Origin: a virus
DNA: 36,820 nucleotides
Virus record (IMG/VR): IMGVR_UViG_3300032273_000082
Location: 1-36,820 of that record
Strand: one strand, 5' to 3'
The notes beneath the pieces are model-generated. The model made no database searches, was not told the origin of the DNA, and saw only the letters and a list, made by a program, of their open reading frames with translations. The position numbers and the translations under genes were made by a program. The first letter of the stretch is position 1; each line of letters begins with the position of its first letter. Positions 33,057 through 36,820 of this stretch are shown here, piece by piece.

Positions 33057-33695
33057 TTAAGCGCTGCTGAAAATGCCAGCTTGGTATTGCGCTGGGACGT
33101 CATCATGTGCCACAGGCTCGCTGTGGGCTTGCTTGGCGTATTTTCGGGCCTTATTAAATATCTTGTACCCATACCAAATACAAGAACGCCCTTGGTCAAT
33201 ACGAGAAGCAACACACTTTGCGCGTGACTCTCGAATATCTTTCTTATGCTCAAGGTTAAGATCACTAAAAAATAGCTTGGTGAACTCTTTTAGGGAAGCG
33301 ATAGAGCGGATTAATGGAGACTCATCCGTTTCCTCAATGGTTAGTGCAGATTTTGAGACGATATAGCCTGCATTCACAAGCTGTTTGATAGCGCGATACC
33401 AACGACCTTCGGTGATAGACTCACCAAACATCTCCTTATAGCGCTTCATTAAATTGATATGTGTAATGCCATGCATCGCATCAACATTACATATACCAAC
33501 TTGGTTATTTTCCGCATCCATTGCAGCCAACATAACGCGGATCACACGCACCAGCGTAATCCGCTGGCGTTTCTGTAGCGGCTTAATATTGCTATTGACC
33601 ATCCACAGGCGCTTAAACATATGTGGCGCATTGACAAACTTGTCGAACGCAGCCGAATAACGTTTAGCGTAATGGGTTAACTTAGCCATTTTCAC
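33057..33695 (-). CDS. RepA-like replication initiator
   Basis: A 212-residue basic protein that looks like the IncFII RepA family. The winged-helix part has RQRITLVRVIRVMLAAMDAENNQVGI (about 43-68), then ITEGRWYRAIKQLVNAGYI (about 93-111), matching RepA's order of strand, helix and glycine turn. The next segment, FFSDLNLEHKKDIRESRAKCVASRIDQG, parallels the RepA stretch after the wing. RepA plasmids' proteins are about 285 residues, so this is short. GTG at 33695 overlaps the previous stop (TAGTG); ATG at 33689 is an alternative. No P2 gpA-like nickase is in the window, so this is probably the phage replication protein. The family call is by eye. Confidence 0.55.
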   Translation of the reverse strand: MKMAKLTHYAKRYSAAFDKFVNAPHMFKRLWMVNSNIKPLQKRQRITLVRVIRVMLAAMDAENNQVGICNVDAMHGITHINLMKRYKEMFGESITEGRWYRAIKQLVNAGYIVSKSALTIEETDESPLIRSIASLKEFTKLFFSDLNLEHKKDIRESRAKCVASRIDQGRSCIWYGYKIFNKARKYAKQAHSEPVAHDDVPAQYQAGIFSSA

Positions 33696-33919
33696 TAACT
33701 GGGATCACATGAAGTAACGATTAACGATCCCGAAAAGAAACAGATAGATTCCTGCCGCTCGATTGCACTGTGTATTTCAGCGAGTTCTGTTAATGGTAAG
33801 TGTGAGTACGTTTTAGACTTTATGTAGTTAGCGACAGTCTCTTTCGGGAGCGCGACAATTTCACGGCCGTTATGAAAGAAACGGGCACCGTCGGTTATTT
33901 GGATATTGATATTCATCAT
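33695..33919 (-). CDS. small early protein of unknown function
   Basis: A 74-residue protein starting MNIN after an ATGATG; GGAAGTGAG lies just upstream of the ATG at 33919, which overlaps the previous stop (ATGA). The stretch ITDGARFFHNGREIVALPKETVANYIKS looks like a short beta-hairpin followed by a helix. It has no known domain that I can name. It is in the early operon between an unknown protein and the RepA-like gene. Confidence 0.6.
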   Translation of the reverse strand: MMNINIQITDGARFFHNGREIVALPKETVANYIKSKTYSHLPLTELAEIHSAIERQESICFFSGSLIVTSCDPS

Positions 33920-34260
33920 CTCACTTCCCTTTCTGAACATCTCCTTAGAAAGTCACGATAGCGGGCTCTATATTCGGCAAACCGAGCATCGCCGCATTGT
34001 TTTTGAATGGCGATGAGATGAAAAATATAGTCCCCAGTAAATCGCTCCATCGTCCTTTCGAAATACGCAAAGTCCGCCGCCCGAAGATAAGAATGATCCA
34101 GAAAATCTGGATTAACAAAAGCAGTTAAACCAACCACCCAATCATAAGCGGGCTGACCTTCTGGCTTCTGCCTCATTAACTGCCATGCAAGCTTCCAGCC
34201 CTGCTTAGGTGTTAGAGGGCCTTCTGGGGTGGGCATTTTAATATCAATCTCAATTTTCAT
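33916..34260 (-). CDS. early protein of unknown function
   Basis: A 114-residue protein. It has a proline-rich start (IKMPTPEGPLTPKQGW) followed by helical stretches rich in aromatic residues and arginine (YRARYRDFLRRCSEREVR). The ATG at 34260 shares a base with the previous stop (TAATG), so it is translationally coupled. It lies in the early operon with the replication gene. The family is not recognised. Confidence 0.6.
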   Translation of the reverse strand: MKIEIDIKMPTPEGPLTPKQGWKLAWQLMRQKPEGQPAYDWVVGLTAFVNPDFLDHSYLRAADFAYFERTMERFTGDYIFHLIAIQKQCGDARFAEYRARYRDFLRRCSEREVR

Positions 34261-34526
34261 TAGAACGGTAACCCCTCGAAATACACCAACTTTCTAAAAT
34301 CACTTTTTACAACTAAGCAATCGCACTGTTCACGCGAATCAAGTGCTTTCTTTGCATAACAAAAGATGCGGCTAATAAGCTCTGAATTACCCTCGCTCTC
34401 TGCAAAGTGCTGCTCGACACGCTTGATATCGGCCAGCAATGGGTAGCCATACTTATCTGACTCAAACCGCCTTGCTATTCGATACATTTCTTTGAACAAT
34501 TTCTTAGTTGTAAATTGTTTTTCCAC
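34260..34526 (-). CDS. early protein of unknown function
   Basis: An 88-residue basic, helical protein. The GTG at 34526 has GGAG six bases upstream; a TTG at 34532 would add two residues but lies too close to that site. The run KKLFKEMYRIARRFESDKYGYPLLADIKRVEQHFAESE suggests a helical bundle. There are two cysteines close together (EQCDC). It has no recognised domain. Confidence 0.58.
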   Translation of the reverse strand: MEKQFTTKKLFKEMYRIARRFESDKYGYPLLADIKRVEQHFAESEGNSELISRIFCYAKKALDSREQCDCLVVKSDFRKLVYFEGLPF

Positions 34527-34528
34527 AT

Positions 34529-34651
34529 TCAACTCCGGTAAAAAATAGCCTCATCCTGAGGCCCAAAGACTGTGTCCTCACAGCCCTCCGTAACGGGGAG
34601 AATTCGACTCATTAACGTAGGTAGTGCACGTTTGCCGTATTCGGTGTTCAT
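34529..34651 (-). CDS. possible 40-residue early peptide
   Basis: ATG at 34651 with AAGG six bases upstream, ending at the TGA at 34529, which overlaps the start of the next gene, as in the rest of this tightly packed operon. The sequence runs MNTEYGKRALPTLMSRILPV, then EGCEDTVFG and DEAIFYRS. An overlapping 32-codon frame (starting MEYSF) uses the same bases, so the choice of frame is not certain. A 24-bp repeat lies inside it. Confidence 0.45.
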   Translation of the reverse strand: MNTEYGKRALPTLMSRILPVTEGCEDTVFGPQDEAIFYRS

Positions 34652-34750
34652 TTTTAGCCTTAAAGCTGTATTCCATTTCAATATAAGGAGTGCCACTTCC
34701 CTGTGGCCATGCAGACTATTGTTATCCCCGTAACGTGGGGAACCGACTCG
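34586..34750. repeat. pair of hairpin-forming repeats
   Basis: CTCC-GTAACGG-GGAG (34586-34600) and CCCC-GTAACGT-GGGG (34726-34740) are short hairpins with a common GTAACG core and similar flank (AATTCGACTC and AACCGACTCG), 140 bases apart. They sit in the 34527-34878 gap of the early operon, which otherwise has only the possible 40-residue peptide. Confidence 0.5.
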
Positions 34751-34878
34751 GTGCGCGGCTAGTACGCGTCTGTTTGATTAGGATTTCTACCAACCAACCC
34801 AACAAAAGAGGTAAAAATACCGCCCTACGTGGCAATTGAATAACAAGTACACCCGCTATTCGATTGCCTAGTCAGGGA

Positions 34879-35136
34879 TTAAACTGGCGTAGGTGAATTG
34901 CCATATAGCTCAAGTGATTGTGCTTCCATTTGAAATTTACGCGCTAACTCCCCATCCCCCATGTCATGCGCAATGTCAGCCAATGCATTCAACTGATTAG
35001 CAACACGCTCATTAAGACGCGAAATACAAAAAGCAGCTGTGTTTTCTGGCGTCTGATTTTCAGCATGACAAGCCACTGTGAATTGGTAATGGTTCACCAC
35101 GCCGTTATAGATCTCGCTAATTGATGAAATGATCAT
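34879..35136 (-). CDS. early protein of unknown function
   Basis: An 85-residue protein. ATG at 35136 overlaps the Cox-like stop (TGATG). One helix-rich stretch, ENTAAFCISRLNERVANQLNALADIAHDMGDGELARKFQMEAQSLE, covers most of it, so it is probably a small helical bundle. It is directly after the Cox-like gene, where P2 keeps small early genes such as orf78 and B; it does not look like gpB to me. Confidence 0.6.
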   Translation of the reverse strand: MIISSISEIYNGVVNHYQFTVACHAENQTPENTAAFCISRLNERVANQLNALADIAHDMGDGELARKFQMEAQSLELYGNSPTPV

Positions 35137-35384
35137 CACTTAAACCCCTCGAAACGATCTTTCCAGCTAAGCCACTCTTCATCCGCATTTTCAACTTGCT
35201 CAACCGCATGTGCATGTAATGCATGCATATTTATAAACCAAGTTCGCTGTCCGTTACGGCGAGGCTTTGTCGGTAATTCACCGCGCTGGCACATCTTTTT
35301 TACTGCCCCTTCGGTCATGCCAAAAAGATCTGCTACACCCCTTGCGGTCATGTATGACGGCGGGACAGTTAGTTGACTTTCCAT
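35136..35384 (-). CDS. cox: Cox-like excisionase/repressor
   Basis: An 82-residue DNA-binding protein with a MerR/Cox-type helix-turn-helix (YMTARGVADLFGMTEGAVKKMCQRGELPTKPRRNGQRTWF, about 11-50). P2 Cox (91 residues) turns off the repressor promoter and directs excision of the prophage with integrase. It faces the C-like repressor across the 35385-35485 control region, as in P2. I use the ATG at 35384, with AGAGGA upstream; the longer open frame to 35492 would run through the operator region. Confidence 0.75.
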   Translation of the reverse strand: MESQLTVPPSYMTARGVADLFGMTEGAVKKMCQRGELPTKPRRNGQRTWFINMHALHAHAVEQVENADEEWLSWKDRFEGFK

Positions 35385-35407
35385 CTTGTGGTATCCTCTA
35401 AGGTTGT

Positions 35408-35424
35408 GTGTCTGGACGTGTCTG
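35408..35424. promoter_or_regulatory. direct repeats in the immunity control region
   Basis: GTGTCTG occurs at 35408-35414 and 35418-35424, exactly ten bases apart (one helical turn), between the divergent cox-like and C-like genes. P2 C and Cox both bind directly repeated sites in this region. Which of them binds here is not clear. Confidence 0.45.
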
Positions 35425-35461
35425 AATATGTACAGGTCACACTTAGCATCTGATTTAACCA

Positions 35462-35467
35462 TATAAT
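35462..35467 (+). promoter_or_regulatory. -10 box of the repressor promoter
   Basis: A perfect TATAAT 19 bases before the repressor ATG at 35486. There is no good -35 box at the right distance, so the promoter may depend on or be tuned by Cox or C binding nearby. Confidence 0.45.
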
Positions 35468-35485
35468 ATGTGGGATACCCATAGA

Positions 35486-35785
35486 ATGTCAATAAACACA
35501 GCTGAAAAGTTAATAGTAATGCGTGAAAGTGAGCGCATTACACGCAAAGTGATGAGCGAACTCACTGGAATTCCTTATGGATCATTAACAGACTACGAAC
35601 TAGGGAGAGGGAATATGGGGCTAAAAGCCGCACAAAAAATCTTAGGCCACAACAGATTCAAAAAGTACACTATGTGGTTCTTGTTTGATGAAACAGACCC
35701 TGCCGCTGGACAAATTAGCCCGGCTCTCGCACACATTGGGCGAGACGGAACAATATCACCCCCATCAGACGAGAAAACTGGCTAA
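35486..35785 (+). CDS. C: P2 C-like repressor
   Basis: A 99-residue repressor, the same length as P2 C, with very similar features: NTAEKLIVMRESERITRKVMSELTGIPYGSLTDYELGR (HTH at about 18-41), TMWFLFDE, then QISPALAHIG and a C-terminal end close to P2 C (SPPSDEKTG). It keeps the lysogenic state by blocking the early leftward promoter. The ATG at 35486 gives the P2-like start; the open frame from 35468 adds six residues and overlaps the promoter. Unlike CI of lambda it lacks a self-cleavage domain, so it would not respond to RecA directly. Confidence 0.88.
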   Translation: MSINTAEKLIVMRESERITRKVMSELTGIPYGSLTDYELGRGNMGLKAAQKILGHNRFKKYTMWFLFDETDPAAGQISPALAHIGRDGTISPPSDEKTG

Positions 35786-35851
35786 CCATATGGCTAAAAT
35801 CATGTTTATTTAATCGAGCAACTAATGATGACTTATTCGAGGAGGTTGAAT

Positions 35852-36820
35852 ATGTCAATTAAGAAGCTCGATAACGGTCAATACCAGGTGGATGTTAGGC
35901 CTGCTGGTATGAAAGGAAAACGATATCGCAAGAAGTTTGATCGTAAAACCGAAGCGACAACTTATGAGAAATTTGTTATTACAAATTTCCACGATAAAGA
36001 TTGGTGCGAGAAACCAAGCGATAAAAGATCACTATCCGATCTTATAGAGCTCTGGTTCCGGCTTTATGGTCAAAGTCTGAAAACGGGAATAAGAGAACGA
36101 AAAAGACTTTTGCGAATAAATAAGCTTATGGGAAACCCTCGCGCTTATCAGATAGCAAAACCGTTCTTTATTCGCTTTAGAGCATCCCGTATAGAAAAGG
36201 GCATACAAGCATCAACATTTAATCGAGATCATAACAGTCTCAGCAGTGTTTTTACTGCGCTAATTGATGCGGGAGAATACCTTCACGAGCACCCTTTAGT
36301 AGGCATCGCTAAACTTAGAGAGAAACCATCAGAGATGAGCTTTTTATCTGACAGCGAGATACAGCAACTACTTGATGCTTTACAGGGAGACTCGGCAATA
36401 ATTGCAAAATTATGTTTATGTACAGGAGCGCGATGGAGCGAGGCAAATGACTTGCGAGGTGAACAGGTAGCTAATGGACGGGTGACATTTTTAGATACAA
36501 AGAATAATAAAAATAGAACCATTCCAATTGGGGATAAGTTAAATATACAACTTAAAGAAAAAGGATCTGGACGTCTCTTTAAAAGCTCTTATGCTGACTT
36601 TTATAGTGCACTAAAAAATCTTGACTTTAACCTTCCCAAAGGACAGGCAAGCCATGTTTTAAGGCATACTTTTGCAAGTCATTTTATGATGAACGGCGGA
36701 AATATTTTAACACTACAGAAAATATTAGGGCACAGCGATATTAAACATACATTGCTATATGCCCATTTTTCGCCGGATTATTTGGTTGATGCCATCAAGT
36801 ATAATCCATTAGGTGAATGA
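35852..36820 (+). CDS. int: P2-type tyrosine integrase
   Basis: A 322-residue tyrosine recombinase close to P2 Int. The start IKKLDNGQYQVDVRPAGMKGKR is the arm-site binding domain; residues about 58-150 are the core-binding domain. Catalytic residues are R194 (GARWSE), H268 and R271 (SHVLRHTF), H294 (LGHS) and Y303 (LLYAHF). GAGGAGG lies eight bases before the ATG at 35852. It inserts phage DNA between attP and attB; in P2 attP lies just after int, so attR is expected just past the window edge. The stop codon is the last three bases of the window, so the gene is complete. Confidence 0.92.
   Translation: MSIKKLDNGQYQVDVRPAGMKGKRYRKKFDRKTEATTYEKFVITNFHDKDWCEKPSDKRSLSDLIELWFRLYGQSLKTGIRERKRLLRINKLMGNPRAYQIAKPFFIRFRASRIEKGIQASTFNRDHNSLSSVFTALIDAGEYLHEHPLVGIAKLREKPSEMSFLSDSEIQQLLDALQGDSAIIAKLCLCTGARWSEANDLRGEQVANGRVTFLDTKNNKNRTIPIGDKLNIQLKEKGSGRLFKSSYADFYSALKNLDFNLPKGQASHVLRHTFASHFMMNGGNILTLQKILGHSDIKHTLLYAHFSPDYLVDAIKYNPLGE

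Noticed and set aside
33073-33366. A 97-codon plus-strand frame opposite the RepA-like gene
   Set aside because: It is antisense to the better-supported RepA-like frame and has no ribosome binding site or family likeness.
34586-34750. Possible CRISPR-like repeats (similar 24-bp segments)
   Set aside because: Only two imperfect copies 140 bases apart, with no regular spacers and no cas genes. I keep them as hairpin repeats only.

Overview
The window holds one nearly complete P2-type temperate phage (a prophage) next to a short piece of what is probably the host chromosome. The host looks like a gammaproteobacterium of the Shewanella/Aeromonas/Vibrio kind. This rests on the style of the phage: a P2-like repressor, integrase and Ogr combined with a tail sheath/tube pair (DUF2586/DUF2597 type) and a DUF2590-type baseplate protein seen in marine and aquatic relatives of Vibrio phage K139. 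The genus cannot be fixed from sequence alone.

Layout. 1-2217 (minus) is a GH31 alpha-glucosidase, probably host. 2577-3257 (plus) is an exported protein of unknown function that lies before a bidirectional terminator; it is either host or phage cargo. The prophage starts somewhere in about 3.26-3.48 kb. It opens with the Ogr-type late activator (plus), then a leftward late operon read from about 7.8 kb: terminase large subunit, portal, a 56-residue Mu Com-like zinc protein, and a beta-class DNA methyltransferase. The rightward late genes begin at 7898: scaffold/protease, major capsid, small terminase, head completion, two tail completion proteins, sheath, tube, holin, putative endolysin, nested Rz/Rz1 spanins, tail assembly chaperone with a second-frame extension, tape measure, then baseplate W-like, J, I, fibre H, three poorly known baseplate-region proteins, and spike V, ending at a terminator near 26.1 kb.

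The accessory region (26.1-32.4 kb) is AT-rich and carries three cargo units, all leftward: an HTH-ImmA/IrrE metalloprotease with an unknown 215-residue partner under its own sigma70-like promoter; a PaeR7I/XhoI-type restriction-modification pair; and a higBA toxin-antitoxin pair with an operator inside its promoter. Between the first two lie about 900 bases of non-coding DNA full of palindromes, plus a broken integrase fragment.

The early region (32.4-36.8 kb) is a leftward operon: Cox-like protein, small unknown proteins, and a RepA-like initiator. The DNA just downstream of that initiator has a perfect DnaA box, tandem GATC repeats and inverted repeats, arranged as in IncFII-type plasmid origins (repA followed by oriR). 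No P2 gpA-type rolling-circle replication protein is present. The repressor is a close P2 C look-alike facing right and is followed by a P2-type integrase ending exactly at the window edge, so the right attachment site lies just outside. The points most worth following are the plasmid-like replication module in a P2-type phage, the hairpin-flanked com-methyltransferase unit, and the ImmA/215-residue pair as a possible new defence or control system.
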